NCBI RefSeq assembly: GCF_038246755.1
Contig: NZ_CP134706.1
Span: forward strand, 930,001-994,000
Origin: Micromonospora sp. FIMYZ51
Lineage (GTDB): Bacteria; Actinomycetota; Actinomycetes; Mycobacteriales; Micromonosporaceae
DNA: 64,000 nucleotides
Direction: 5' to 3'
Shown in pieces: positions 9,200 through 17,889 of the stretch (the stretch's first letter is position 1; each line of letters opens with the position of its first letter). Below the pieces are notes generated by a model that did no database searches, was not told the DNA's origin, and saw only the letters and a list, made by a program, of their open reading frames with translations. The position numbers were made by a program, and so were the translations under genes.

Positions 9200-9229
9200 C
9201 CGCTAACCCTAAGGCCGCCCGGCACGCAT

Positions 9230-9315
9230 GGGCGGTGGGCCTGCGCCGGTCGCTCGGCAGGCGCGGGCGGTGGGCCTGCGCCGGTCGCTCGGGAGGCGCG
9301 GGCGGTGGGTCCGCG
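9230..9315. repeat. 35-bp tandem repeat, 2.4 copies, in the xseA/ispH intergenic region
   Basis: Two 35-bp units (9230-9264 and 9265-9299) differ at one base, and a third partial unit runs to 9315. Each starts GGGCGGTGGGCCTGCGCC. The repeat ends exactly where the ispH -10 box begins, so it occupies the -35 region and upstream area of ispH. Confidence 0.85.
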
Positions 9316-9321
9316 TACGAT
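9316..9321 (+). promoter_or_regulatory. -10 box of a leaderless ispH promoter
   Basis: TACGAT lies 6 bases before GTG 9328. With initiation about 7 bases after the box, the transcript would begin at or next to the start codon. There is no Shine-Dalgarno sequence in this space. Confidence 0.65.
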
Positions 9322-9327
9322 GAGGGG

Positions 9328-10317
9328 GTGACTGAGGCTGAGACGACTTCCCGGACCGGCAAGCGCGTGCTCCTGGCCAAGCCCCGCGGCTACTGCGCGG
9401 GCGTCGACCGAGCGGTGCAAACCGTCGAGGAGGCGCTCAGGCTCTATGGCGCGCCCATCTACGTACGCAAGCAGATCGTGCACAACAAGCACGTGGTGCG
9501 GACGCTGGAGGCCAAGGGTGCGATCTTCGTGGAGGAGAACGAGGAGGTGCCCGAGGGCGCCACGGTGATCTTCTCCGCGCACGGCGTGGCGCCCGAGGTC
9601 TACGAGCAGGCGAAGCAGCGGTCGCTGAAGGCGATCGACGCGACCTGCCCGCTGGTGACGAAGGTGCATCACGAGGCGAAGCGGTTCGCCGCCGAGGACT
9701 ACGACATCCTGCTCATCGGTCATGAGGGCCACGAGGAGGTCATCGGCACCTCGGGCGAGGCGCCGGAGCACATCCAGCTGGTGGATGGCCCGGAGGACGC
9801 CGACCGGATCACCGTGCGGGACCCGAACAAGGTCGTCTGGCTGTCGCAGACGACGCTCTCGGTGGACGAGACGATGGAGACGGTGGCCCGGCTGAAGAAG
9901 CGGCTGCCGATGCTCCAGTCGCCGCCCAGCGACGACATCTGTTACGCCACCAGCAACCGGCAGCACGTGGTCAAGGAGATCGCGGCGGAGTGTGACGTGG
10001 TGATCGTCGTCGGCTCGCGCAACTCCTCCAACTCGGTACGGCTGGTCGAGGTGGCGCTGGACGCCGGGGCCCGCGCCGGGCACCTGGTCGACTTCGCCCA
10101 CGAGATCGACGACGCCTGGCTGACCGACGCGCAGACGGTGGGTCTGACCTCGGGTGCGAGTGTGCCCGAGGAACTGGTCCAGGAGGTGCTGACGCACCTC
10201 GCCGAGCGTGGCTTCACCGACGTGGAGGAGGTGGTGACCGCCAACGAGCGGCTCACCTTCTCGCTGCCGCAGGAACTCAAGCGCGACATGAAGGCCGCTG
10301 CGGCGGGCCGCGCCTGA
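9328..10317 (+). CDS. ispH: 4-hydroxy-3-methylbut-2-enyl diphosphate reductase
   Basis: IspH is the last enzyme of the MEP isoprenoid pathway, a cytosolic [4Fe-4S] enzyme forming IPP and DMAPP. The protein has 329 residues. The three cluster cysteines are present: GYCAGV (Cys23), DATCPLV (Cys107) and DDICYATS (Cys205). Substrate-binding His residues are in VHNKHVV and SAHGV, with SRNSSNS and TSGASVPEE later. The start at GTG 9328 is set by the -10 box just upstream. The longer frame from 9178 would translate the 35-bp repeats and is rejected. Confidence 0.96.
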   Translation: MTEAETTSRTGKRVLLAKPRGYCAGVDRAVQTVEEALRLYGAPIYVRKQIVHNKHVVRTLEAKGAIFVEENEEVPEGATVIFSAHGVAPEVYEQAKQRSLKAIDATCPLVTKVHHEAKRFAAEDYDILLIGHEGHEEVIGTSGEAPEHIQLVDGPEDADRITVRDPNKVVWLSQTTLSVDETMETVARLKKRLPMLQSPPSDDICYATSNRQHVVKEIAAECDVVIVVGSRNSSNSVRLVEVALDAGARAGHLVDFAHEIDDAWLTDAQTVGLTSGASVPEELVQEVLTHLAERGFTDVEEVVTANERLTFSLPQELKRDMKAAAAGRA

Positions 10318-10368
10318 TCCGTACCGCCCGCTGGGAACGATCGGCCCGCCCACCACGTCAGAGCAGGC

Positions 10369-10815
10369 ATGAGGACCATTCGGATCGCCGCCGCCGCGCT
10401 GATCGTCTGCACGGCGCTCACCGCCTGCGCCGGTCAGGACGCCGGAGGCGGCTCCGCCGCCCCGACCCCGACGGAGGCATCACCCGTGACCGAGCTGCCC
10501 ACCCCGGATCCGACCGGCCCCCTCCCGCAGCCCACCGACCCGGTGAACCCTCCCGCGCAGCCCGGCCACCCCGGCAAGGGCGCGGTCACTCCGCCCCGGC
10601 CGACCGCGACAACTGAGCTGACCCTGACCGGCCGGATCGAGGCCGGTGTCGAGCCCGGTTGCCTCCTGCTCGACGGGTACCTGCTGCTCGGCGGCCCTCG
10701 CGAGGTGCTGACCGCCGGTGCCACCGTGACGGTGACCGGTAAACCCGCGCCGGGCCTGATGACCACCTGCCAACAGGGCACCCCCTTCCAGGTGGCATCC
10801 GCCAAACGCGCCTGA
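10369..10815 (+). CDS. Small secreted lipoprotein of unknown function
   Basis: The protein has 148 residues from an ATG start. Its signal peptide MRTIRIAAAALIVCTA ends in lipobox LTAC. Residues about 25-80 are a low-complexity Pro/Thr linker. The final 65 residues (LTLTGRIEAGVEPGCLLLDG onward) form a compact domain with two Cys, possibly a disulphide, resembling small OB-like or DUF-type domains. I do not recognise the family with certainty. It lies 51 bases after ispH and could be co-transcribed. Confidence 0.72.
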   Translation: MRTIRIAAAALIVCTALTACAGQDAGGGSAAPTPTEASPVTELPTPDPTGPLPQPTDPVNPPAQPGHPGKGAVTPPRPTATTELTLTGRIEAGVEPGCLLLDGYLLLGGPREVLTAGATVTVTGKPAPGLMTTCQQGTPFQVASAKRA

Positions 10816-10838
10816 CCGCACCCCCACCCGGTTTGATC

Positions 10839-10885
10839 ATGAGGTTAGCGGCACTTGTCGATATTCAAAGTGCCGCTAACCTCAT
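10839..10885. repeat. Perfect 18-bp hairpin element
   Basis: ATGAGGTTAGCGGCACTT (10839-10856) is perfectly inverted at 10868-10885, with an 11-base AT-rich loop. Wobble pairs extend the stem a few bases. It sits between the lipoprotein and the following membrane-protein gene, 23 bases after the stop. It may act as a terminator but lacks a T tract. It resembles dispersed intergenic palindromes known in Micromonospora; that is recollection, not a search. Confidence 0.8.
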
Positions 10886-10916
10886 GGTCGACTGAGGAGG
10901 TGTCGGGGCCGGCTGG

Positions 10917-10922
10917 CAGGAT
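10917..10922 (+). promoter_or_regulatory. Candidate leaderless -10 box
   Basis: CAGGAT lies 6 bases before ATG 10929. The match to TANNNT is imperfect, but the spacing is that of the leaderless genes in this window. Confidence 0.4.
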
Positions 10923-10928
10923 GCGTCG

Positions 10929-11822
10929 ATGCGTTCCCGATCGTTGCTCCTCTGTGCAGCGGGCGTCCTGTCCGTGGTCCATGTGGTGGGCGTACTCACC
11001 AACGAGCCGATTCTGCGCCAGGCCGAGGTGGCGGCGTTGTTGCTGCTCCTGGCGTACGCGCTGCTCGCCGGGCGACTGTCGCCACGCTGGGCGCTGCCGG
11101 CGGCGCTCGCCGTGCTGGTTGTCGACGCGTCCCGGACGATGCCCGCCGATCCCGCCGACGGCCGTCGCTGGCAGATGTTCTGGTCCACGGCACCGCCCGA
11201 CGTGACCGTGGGGCTACGCACGGGACTTCAACCGACCTGGGCAGCCCTGGTCGCCGTGTTGCTGTTGCTGCTGATGGTGGCGCGGTGGCCTGGTCGGCGG
11301 CCGAGCCGGCCGATCCTGGTCGGTCTGGCGCTGGTCGCCGTGACGGTGACCGGGTACGCGGTACTCGGGCTGGTCGAGGTGCGCCGCGCCGCGTCGGACG
11401 TGGCTGCCTGGCGACCCGACGACCACGGCTGGCAGTCCGACAGCACCCTGGTGGCTGCCGTGGCCATCCTGCCGCCGCTGGCGCTCGTGCTCGGCGTACT
11501 CGTGCTGGCCGCGATGCTGATCGCGCGAGGACGTCGACTGGCCGCCGGTGGCGCCGGACTGCTGGCCGTGGCCGCCCTGCTCCACCTCGACGTGGCCCTC
11601 GCCGCACACACCTCGCTGCCGTATTCGGCGAGCCGGGGTGTGCTGTTCACCGACGCGTTCGTCGTCACCGGCTCCACCGACGCCTTCACCCTGGCCACAG
11701 TGCCGGCCCTGACCATCGTCGCCGAACTGGCCGGTTACCTGCTGCTCGTGGTCGGCCTCAGCGGTGGCGGCCCGGCACGGACCCGGCCGGCGGGCGAAGC
11801 AGCAGCGCCGGCCGGTGGCTGA
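10929..11822 (+). CDS. Polytopic membrane protein, unknown function
   Basis: The protein has 297 residues from an ATG start. About seven or eight hydrophobic segments rich in Leu, Val and Ala span it, with short Arg-rich loops such as ARWPGRRPSRP and ARGRRLAAGG, so it is a polytopic membrane protein. No catalytic motif is visible, and I do not recognise a family. A hairpin precedes it, and it ends convergently with the S8 peptidase gene. Confidence 0.7.
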   Translation: MRSRSLLLCAAGVLSVVHVVGVLTNEPILRQAEVAALLLLLAYALLAGRLSPRWALPAALAVLVVDASRTMPADPADGRRWQMFWSTAPPDVTVGLRTGLQPTWAALVAVLLLLLMVARWPGRRPSRPILVGLALVAVTVTGYAVLGLVEVRRAASDVAAWRPDDHGWQSDSTLVAAVAILPPLALVLGVLVLAAMLIARGRRLAAGGAGLLAVAALLHLDVALAAHTSLPYSASRGVLFTDAFVVTGSTDAFTLATVPALTIVAELAGYLLLVVGLSGGGPARTRPAGEAAAPAGG

Positions 11823-11894
11823 GCGAGCGGCTCATCCGGCGGGTGGGGCAGGGCGTCGGGTAGCGGCAGCGGATTGCGCCGCCGGGTGACAGAC

Positions 11895-11930
11895 GGGAGC
11901 CCGCCCCCGGAGATCCGGGGACGGGCTCCC
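11895..11930 (-). terminator. Terminator of the S8 peptidase gene
   Basis: GGGAGCCCG and CGGGCTCCC form an outer stem, with CCCCGG and CCGGGG inside and a 4-base loop; only a single mismatch interrupts the stem. It is 18 bases past the peptidase stop. The neighbouring + strand gene ends on the other side, so it may work in both directions. Confidence 0.75.
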
Positions 11931-11947
11931 TGTGCTGCGGGTGGTGG

Positions 11948-14900
11948 TCAGTTCACCGCGCCGATGGAGACGGTGCCGCGACCGACGACCGCGCCCTCGC
12001 TGGTCACCACGGCCAGCTCACCGGAGAGCTTCCGGCCCGCGGCCGGGGCGGACTGGGCGGTCACCGTACCCGAGAGGGTGCCGGTGGCCCCGTGCGCCAG
12101 GGTGAGCGTGCCGCTCGACGCCGCCAGGGTGCCGAGCGCCGGAGACGAGTACGAGTCCTGGTAGTCGTACTCGGTGCTGCCACCGGCACCGTCCACCGCG
12201 TACGCGTCCACGACGACCCGGTAGGTGCCCGCGACCGGGTTGGTCAGGGTCACCGCCTCCTCCGAGTCACCGTCGGCCTGCTGCCCGACCAGGGTGGTGC
12301 CCCGGTAGATGAACAGGTCGAGGTCGGCACCGGCGTTCGACGGGTTACCGATGCGGGCGGTGAAGGTGGTCGCCCCCGCCGGCACCTCGACGATGAACTC
12401 CTGCTGAGCCAGCTCCACGATGGTCGGCCGCTCGGCGTGCGCGCTGGAGAGCGGGCCGCCGCGCCCGGTCACCGAGACCGGGCCGAAGGTGTTCTTCAGC
12501 GACCAGCTCACCGAGGTCGGGGCACCGGCGGTGACCGCCGGCAGCTCGACCACGGCCGGGTCGACCGCGACGCCCTGAACCCGAGCCTGGAGCTGGTACG
12601 GGTTGTTCAGCGCCGGCGAGGTCCGCCGGGACTCCACCTCGATCTCCCAGACCCCGGGCATCGGGTTGGCGTAGTCCCGCTCGAACGAGTCACAGACGAC
12701 CGTGCTGATGAAGTTCGTGAAGCAGGCCAGGCTGGAGGTGCTCTCCACCGGGACGCCCCACGGGTTGATGGCGATGAAGCGGGTCTGCGACCCGGTGGCG
12801 ATGCCGGCGAGGTTCACCTGGAGGGCACCGGCACCCGGCGGGACCGTCACGAAGTACGACGTGGTGCTGTTCCGGTCCACCGAATCGCGCGCCGAGTACG
12901 CGAAGTTGGGCTTGCTGACGTCGTTCGAGGCCACCACCACTGCGGAGAACTCGAAGTCGATCGTGTTGGTGGCCGGGTCGTCGATGGTCACGAGCGTGCT
13001 GTGCGCTCCCGCCGTCTTGGGCTTGGCGGTGACCGTGATGGTGACGGCCTTGTTCAGCGGCAGCGTGACGTTCTTCGGCGCCGAGAACGTGCCGTTGTTG
13101 CCGCGCAGACCAACCTTGTGCTTGATGTTGCCGGTCGGGCCGGTGGTCCGGGTCAGCGTGACCTGGTACGACTTCGACTGGTTCACCTTGTGACCGCCCT
13201 CGGCGGAGCCGCAGCGGTTGTAGACGCCGCTGCCCCGGTTCGGGGTGGCCAGCTGACCGGAGAGCGCCGTGCAGACCGGGGCGTCGGCCACGTACTCGTT
13301 CGGCTCCACGCTCTTGCGCAGCAGCTTCCAGGCGCCCGGCACGTCGAGCATGCCGTAGCCCTGGGCGTACGTCGGGGTGTCGGCGATCGGCTTGGCCGAG
13401 CTGAAGATGGCCCGGCGCAGCGCGGCCGGCGTGACCCCCTGGTCGGTCGCCTTGGCGGCGGACAGCAGCAGCGCGGCGCCACCGGCGGCCTGCGGAGAGG
13501 CCATCGAGGTGCCGTTGAACATGCCGTAGCCCGGCGGGAGGGCGTAGCCGGCCTCGGCGACCGGGCTGCCGGCCTGCCAGACCGGGGTGGTGGAGATGGC
13601 CGAGCCCGGTGCGGCGATGTTCGGCTTGGCGCCGCCGTCCTCACGCGGGCCGCGCGAGGAGAAGTTGAACAGGGCGTTCTTCTTCTTGACCACCGAGCCG
13701 TAGTTGGCCAGCCAGGTGTCCTTGCTGACGCTCGCCGCCACGCTCACCACGTTGCTGGAGGCGGACGGGTCGCCGATGGTGTTCACGCCCGGACCGGAGT
13801 TGCCGGCCGAGATGAACATCTGCACCCCGTAGGTGGTGATCAGGTTGTTGTAGAGGGTGGCGCGGGCGTTGTTGCCGTCGTTGAGCGCCGGCAGGCCACC
13901 GATCGACATGTTGATGACGTCGACCCCACGGTTGATCACCAGGTCGGCCATGCCGGTGGTGAGCGCGGCGTACGTGCAGCCGCCGCCCCACGAGCAGGCA
14001 CGGGAGGAAACCAGCTTGGCGCCGGGGGCGGCACCGTTGAACGCCTTGTTGCCCAGCATGCTGTTGGCGGCGGTGATGCCGGCGACGTGCGTGCCGTGCG
14101 CGCTCTCGATGATGCCGATGTTTACGTAGTCGACCAGGCCCGGGCCGCCCAGCGGGGTGGTGTCGACGTTCTTGCGGTACTCGACCACGAACGACATCCG
14201 CTCCGCTGCGGGCGTCGCCGGGTTGTCGGTGCCGAAGTAGCCGACGTCGAACTTCTCCTTGTAGGGCCGCATCACGGCCTCGTCGGTGAAGTCGCCGTCC
14301 TGGTCGGTGTCGACCCAGACGTTGTTTGTCGTCGGGTCGAAGAGGATGCCCCACTGGTCGGTCTTGTCGCCGTCGCGGTTGACGTCACCGGCGGGGTCGC
14401 TCCGCTCGGTGATCGACTCGCTGAACAGGTTGAACCGGTAGGTGCCCGCCGGTGCCGTCCAGGTGCGTCCCGCCACGGTGAAGGACGGACCGGTCACCTG
14501 GGTGATCATCGGTCGCCAGGTGGAGTCCTCGAACGGATCCGTGGCGGTGACCCAGTCGACGATCTTCCGCTCGCCGGTGGTGGTCTTCTGCAACGCCGGG
14601 TGCTCCAGGTCCACACCGGAGTCCATGATGCCGATGGTGACGCCGCGCCCGTCCCACTTCGGGTTCTGCTTGACGAACTTGACCGCACCGATCTCGCCCG
14701 TCGGCATGTAGGCGTTGTCGGCGGGCGTGTTGGCGCCCGGGCCGCTGAGCGTGCTGCCCTGCTTCTCGGCCTTCTTGCCGCCCTGGACGGCCTCCGGCTT
14801 CGGGTCGGGCAGCTGGATTTCCTGGTCCAGGTCGACGGCGGCGACGCCAGGCAGGGTGGCGGCCTTCAACGCCTTGCTGGTCGGCACCTTGGCCAGCACG

Positions 14901-15214
14901 TAGCCGATGGTGTCGTAGCGTTCGTTGACCGCGGCACCGAGCTCCTTGAGGTCGCCTTCGACCTCCTTCGCCTTGCCCTTCTCGGTGGCGACGATCATCG
15001 TGACCGTGGGTGCCTTCTTCGCCTCCGCCTCGGCGAGCAGCTTGGCGTCGTGCTGGCCCAGCGCCTCGGCGGGGGTGACCTGCGCGGGGTCGAGGCCGGC
15101 GGGAGCGGCGCTTGCGGTGGCGGCACCGCCCGCCACGGTCACGGCGCCGGCCGCCATGACCGAGGCGAAGAGCGCGGCGGAGGTACGCCGGCTCAGGTTT
15201 CGGGGTTTACTCAC
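11948..15214 (-). CDS. Large secreted subtilisin-like (S8) serine protease
   Basis: The protein has 1088 residues. It has a Sec-type signal peptide (about 37 residues, ending ATASAAPAG), an I9-like propeptide (to about 135) and a subtilase domain with the triad Asp198 (IMDSGVD), His373 (SAHGTHVAG) and Ser570 (NGTSMASP). The 175-residue gap between Asp and His holds two Asp-rich loops, DVNRDGDKTD and DTDQDGDFTDE, that look like EF-hand-type calcium loops. Beta-rich domains follow, ending in a PPC-like domain with GTYRVVVDAYAVDG. It is probably an extracellular protease held back by its propeptide. Its substrate is unknown. Confidence 0.93.
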   Translation of the reverse strand: MSKPRNLSRRTSAALFASVMAAGAVTVAGGAATASAAPAGLDPAQVTPAEALGQHDAKLLAEAEAKKAPTVTMIVATEKGKAKEVEGDLKELGAAVNERYDTIGYVLAKVPTSKALKAATLPGVAAVDLDQEIQLPDPKPEAVQGGKKAEKQGSTLSGPGANTPADNAYMPTGEIGAVKFVKQNPKWDGRGVTIGIMDSGVDLEHPALQKTTTGERKIVDWVTATDPFEDSTWRPMITQVTGPSFTVAGRTWTAPAGTYRFNLFSESITERSDPAGDVNRDGDKTDQWGILFDPTTNNVWVDTDQDGDFTDEAVMRPYKEKFDVGYFGTDNPATPAAERMSFVVEYRKNVDTTPLGGPGLVDYVNIGIIESAHGTHVAGITAANSMLGNKAFNGAAPGAKLVSSRACSWGGGCTYAALTTGMADLVINRGVDVINMSIGGLPALNDGNNARATLYNNLITTYGVQMFISAGNSGPGVNTIGDPSASSNVVSVAASVSKDTWLANYGSVVKKKNALFNFSSRGPREDGGAKPNIAAPGSAISTTPVWQAGSPVAEAGYALPPGYGMFNGTSMASPQAAGGAALLLSAAKATDQGVTPAALRRAIFSSAKPIADTPTYAQGYGMLDVPGAWKLLRKSVEPNEYVADAPVCTALSGQLATPNRGSGVYNRCGSAEGGHKVNQSKSYQVTLTRTTGPTGNIKHKVGLRGNNGTFSAPKNVTLPLNKAVTITVTAKPKTAGAHSTLVTIDDPATNTIDFEFSAVVVASNDVSKPNFAYSARDSVDRNSTTSYFVTVPPGAGALQVNLAGIATGSQTRFIAINPWGVPVESTSSLACFTNFISTVVCDSFERDYANPMPGVWEIEVESRRTSPALNNPYQLQARVQGVAVDPAVVELPAVTAGAPTSVSWSLKNTFGPVSVTGRGGPLSSAHAERPTIVELAQQEFIVEVPAGATTFTARIGNPSNAGADLDLFIYRGTTLVGQQADGDSEEAVTLTNPVAGTYRVVVDAYAVDGAGGSTEYDYQDSYSSPALGTLAASSGTLTLAHGATGTLSGTVTAQSAPAAGRKLSGELAVVTSEGAVVGRGTVSIGAVN

Positions 15215-15314
15215 GTTCTCTTTCCTCCAGAGAACTCAGGCGCCCTCAGATGCAGGGCACGCGTGAGCGAATCCTTCGCGGTGCCGACCGTCGATGTCAC
15301 TACCGCCCGGTACG

Positions 15315-15355
15315 TTGTGACCATCTCGTGATATGAGTATTTCCCGCTGTCACAA
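15315..15355. promoter_or_regulatory. TTGTGAC / GTCACAA inverted repeat upstream of the protease gene
   Basis: TTGTGAC (15315-15321) and GTCACAA (15349-15355) are perfect inverted 7-mers 34 bp apart, about 100 bases upstream of the S8 protease start and just behind the rmuC stop. The half-site shares the GTCAC core seen at 767-784. A role as a regulator site is inference. Confidence 0.35.
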
Positions 15356-15364
15356 AGTTGCCAG

Positions 15365-16546
15365 TCAGGGCACCGATTTGGTTGACCGGATTCGATCATC
15401 CGGTGTGGAATCATCGACAAGTTCGGGTGCCTGCGGTTGCCGGGGAGCCAGCTCCACCTGGCCCGGCGTGGGTATTTCCTGGTCGGACACTCCCAGCTCG
15501 GCCAGCTTGCGTGCGCTGACCAACACCCGCGCCTCCAGCGATCCCACCGCCCGGTTGTACGCGGTCACCGCGGCACCGAGCGAGGAGCCGAGCTTGCCCA
15601 CGTGGTCACCGAGCGTGGAGAGCCGTCCATACAGTTCCCGGGCCAGCGAATGCACCGCGACCGCGTTGCGGGCCAGCTGTTCCTGCCGCCAGGACCAGGC
15701 CACCGTACGCAACATCGCGACCAGGGTGGCCGGAGTGGCCAGCACGACGTTGCGGGCGAAGGCGTGTTCCAACAGCGTCGGGTCGCGCTGCAACGCCACG
15801 TCCAGGAACGGATCGGCCGGTACGAAGAGCACCACGAACTCGGGAGTGGACGGGAACGCCGCCCAGTACGACTTGGCGGCCAGCGCGTCCACGTGGGCCC
15901 GCAGGTGCTTCGCGTGTGCGTCGAGATGCGCGTCCCGGCCGCGTTCGTCGCGCGCCTCCATCGCGGTGAGGTACGCGTCGAACGGTGCCTTGGCGTCCAC
16001 CACCACGGTCCGCCCGCCGTGCAGTCGAACCACCAGGTCGGGGCGTACCGTCTGGTGGTCGGTGGCGGCGGTGACCTGCTCGGAGAAGTCGCAGTGCTCC
16101 AGCATGCCGGCGGCCTCGACGATCCGGCGCAGCTGATGCTCGCCCCACCGGCCGCGTACCTGCGGGGCGCGCAGCGCCGCGACCAGCTGTTTCGTCTCGG
16201 TACGCAGCTCGCCGGAGACGGCGCTCATCGAGCGCACCTGCTCGCGCAGCTCGGCGTACGCGTCGACCCGGTCCCGCTCCAGTTCGGCCACTCGCTGCTC
16301 GTAGCGGCGCAGGGTGTCGTGCAGCGGCGCCACCGCCCGGGCGACCGCCTCCTGCGACTGGGCCGTCGCCTCGTAGCTCAACGCCCGCATCGACTGCTCC
16401 AGCCGTCCCTCGCCGTCTCGGGTGGCGCGCAGGGTGGCGTCCAACCGGGCGATCTCGGTCGCCGCCCGGGCCCGGCCGGCGAACCAGCCCACCGCGCCAC
16501 CGGCACCGAGACAGACGACGACAACCACCAAGGTCGTGAACTCCAC
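15365..16546 (-). CDS. rmuC: RmuC-family DNA recombination protein
   Basis: The protein has 393 residues from a GTG start. An N-terminal membrane anchor (LVVVVVCLGAGGAVGWF) is followed by a long coiled coil (about 30-135) and the RmuC nuclease-like domain: RGRWGEHQLRRIVEAAGM, RPDLVVRL, VVVDAKAPFDAYL and EFVVLFVPADPFL. RmuC proteins belong to the PD-(D/E)XK-like nucleases and limit recombination at inverted repeats; VVDAKAPFDAYL carries the Asp and Lys expected of that site. The C-terminus is Pro-rich. It lies alone between the IS element and the protease gene. Confidence 0.93.
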   Translation of the reverse strand: MEFTTLVVVVVCLGAGGAVGWFAGRARAATEIARLDATLRATRDGEGRLEQSMRALSYEATAQSQEAVARAVAPLHDTLRRYEQRVAELERDRVDAYAELREQVRSMSAVSGELRTETKQLVAALRAPQVRGRWGEHQLRRIVEAAGMLEHCDFSEQVTAATDHQTVRPDLVVRLHGGRTVVVDAKAPFDAYLTAMEARDERGRDAHLDAHAKHLRAHVDALAAKSYWAAFPSTPEFVVLFVPADPFLDVALQRDPTLLEHAFARNVVLATPATLVAMLRTVAWSWRQEQLARNAVAVHSLARELYGRLSTLGDHVGKLGSSLGAAVTAYNRAVGSLEARVLVSARKLAELGVSDQEIPTPGQVELAPRQPQAPELVDDSTPDDRIRSTKSVP

Positions 16547-16577
16547 GCCACGAGCTTGCCAAACAACGCCTACCGGC

Positions 16578-16700
16578 GCCGCTCACGCGTGCGGCCTTTC
16601 GGCCGGAGCATCATCCGTGCCGCTCATGCGTGCGGCCTTTCGGCCGGAGCGTCAGCGGTGCCGCTCCCGCTTGCGGCCTTTCGGCCGGAGCGTCTGAGGT
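16578..16700. repeat. Three tandem 41-bp units, each with a small hairpin
   Basis: Units run 16578-16618, 16619-16659 and 16660-16700. Each begins GCCGCTC and contains TGCGGCCTTTCGGCCG, a 5-bp stem with a short loop. A decayed fourth copy (TGCAGGCTTTCGGCCG) runs up to the IS element boundary at about 16750. The array lies upstream of rmuC. Confidence 0.85.
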
Positions 16701-16771
16701 TCCCCCGGTAGCTCGGAGGCTTTCGATCATGCGTGCAGGCTTTCGGCCGCTAGGGCCTGTGTCGAAGTCGG

Positions 16772-17662
16772 TCACAGCCACTCGTTGATCGCGGCGATGT
16801 GAACGGTAGCTTCGTAGCGGACGGCGAGTTTGTCGAAACGAGTCGCTACGGCTCGATAGCGTTTGAGCTGGTTGATGCCGCATTCCACGGCGTGACGCTG
16901 CTTGTACCGCTCGGGATCGAAGGCCGGTGGCCGGCCGCCCTTGGACCCCTTCTTGCGCCGGTTGGCGTCTTGGTCGGCCTTTGACGGGATCGTCGCGGCG
17001 ATGCCGCGTCGGCGCAGGTAGCGGCGGTTAGCTCGGGACGTGTACGCCTTGTCGGCCAAGACTCGGTCCGGGCGGGTTCGGGGCCGGCCGCCGCCGAGGC
17101 GGGGCACCCTGATCCCGTCGAGCACCGCCACAAACTGCGGGCTGTCCCCACGCTGCCCAGCGGTCAACACGATCGACAACGGCTTGCGCCCTTGCTCGCA
17201 GGCCAGATGCAGTTTCGTGGTCAGCCCACCCCGCGACCGCCCAAGCGCGTGATCGGTCGGCTCGACCATGACCCCGCCCGGCGGCTCGGCCTGCAGATCC
17301 CCTTTACGCGCCCCGGCGGCGTGCTGATGAGCCCGGGCAACCGTCGAGTCCACCGACACGTCCCAGACGACGCGTCCGGACGCATCAGCCACCGCCTGCA
17401 ACACCGTCAGGATCCTCGCCCAGGTCCCATCACGCTGCCAACGCCGAAACAGCCCGTACACCGCAGCCCAGGACCCATAACACTGCGGCACGTCCCGCCA
17501 CGGGGCACCGACCCGAATCCGCCACCGAATCCCATCAATGAGCTGCCGTTTCGTCCATACCGACGGCCGACCTGGCCTACGCCCCACAGGCAGCAGCGGC
17601 TCCAGCGCCACCCACTGTGCGTCGGTCAAGTCGTGCCGCCTCGCCACCGCTAGGGTATCCAC
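16772..17662 (-). CDS. IS5-family DDE transposase
   Basis: The protein has 296 residues from a GTG start. It shows the IS5-type layout: an N-terminal helix-turn-helix-like part ([14 protein letters not shown]) with [17 protein letters not shown], then a DDE core with Asp105 ([13 protein letters not shown]), Asp204 (LADKAYTSR) and Glu260 ([13 protein letters not shown]). No frameshift or stop interrupts it, unlike many IS427-type elements that need programmed frameshifting. It should be able to catalyse cut-and-paste transposition. A strong hairpin abuts its start codon. Confidence 0.95.
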   Translation of the reverse strand: MDTLAVARRHDLTDAQWVALEPLLPVGRRPGRPSVWTKRQLIDGIRWRIRVGAPWRDVPQCYGSWAAVYGLFRRWQRDGTWARILTVLQAVADASGRVVWDVSVDSTVARAHQHAAGARKGDLQAEPPGGVMVEPTDHALGRSRGGLTTKLHLACEQGRKPLSIVLTAGQRGDSPQFVAVLDGIRVPRLGGGRPRTRPDRVLADKAYTSRANRRYLRRRGIAATIPSKADQDANRRKKGSKGGRPPAFDPERYKQRHAVECGINQLKRYRAVATRFDKLAVRYEATVHIAAINEWL

Positions 17663-17717
17663 GAGGTCTCCGGTGTTCGGGTTCTGCTTGGTCGCTGAAC
17701 CAGATACCGGAGACCTC
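17663..17717 (-). promoter_or_regulatory. Hairpin abutting the transposase start codon
   Basis: GAGGTCTCCGGT (17663-17674) is perfectly inverted at 17706-17717, a 12-bp stem with a 31-base loop. The stem ends at the base before the GTG start. In a transcript read from outside the IS the stem would sit over the ribosome-binding region. Similar structures protect IS10 and IS50 from read-through expression; that role here is inference. Confidence 0.65.
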
Positions 17718-17877
17718 GCTACATCTCGAACACCGACACACGAAGATCCTCAAGCCGGCAGCTCAAGCCCTGCCACCGACTTCGACACACGCCCTAGCGC
17801 GCCGGGCGGCCGGCTGCCCGGTCGGCCATGTGATGCGGTCGGTGGGCGCAGCAGGTGGGTCCGTGGCACCGGGTGGG

Positions 17878-17883
17878 TACGTT
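17878..17883 (+). promoter_or_regulatory. -10 box of a leaderless promoter
   Basis: TACGTT lies 6 bases before GTG 17890, with no Shine-Dalgarno sequence. It is outside the IS element, so the downstream gene keeps its own promoter. Confidence 0.6.
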
Positions 17884-17889
17884 TGAGTT

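Larger units (their letters stand above)
16753..17794 (-). mobile_element. Complete IS5-family insertion sequence, about 1.04 kb
   Basis: The left end GGGCCTGTGTCGAAGTCGGT and the right end, read in reverse complement as GGGCGTGTGTCGAAGTCGGT, are terminal inverted repeats with one mismatch over 20 bp. CTAG lies at both outer edges, which fits a TA or CTAG target duplication as in IS427-type IS5 elements. The single transposase gene is intact. The element is inserted at the end of the 41-bp repeat array. Good termini and an intact gene suggest a fairly recent insertion. Confidence 0.92.

Noticed and set aside
16772..17662. Programmed frameshift in the IS transposase
   Set aside because: The single frame contains all three DDE residues and no stop, so none is needed.
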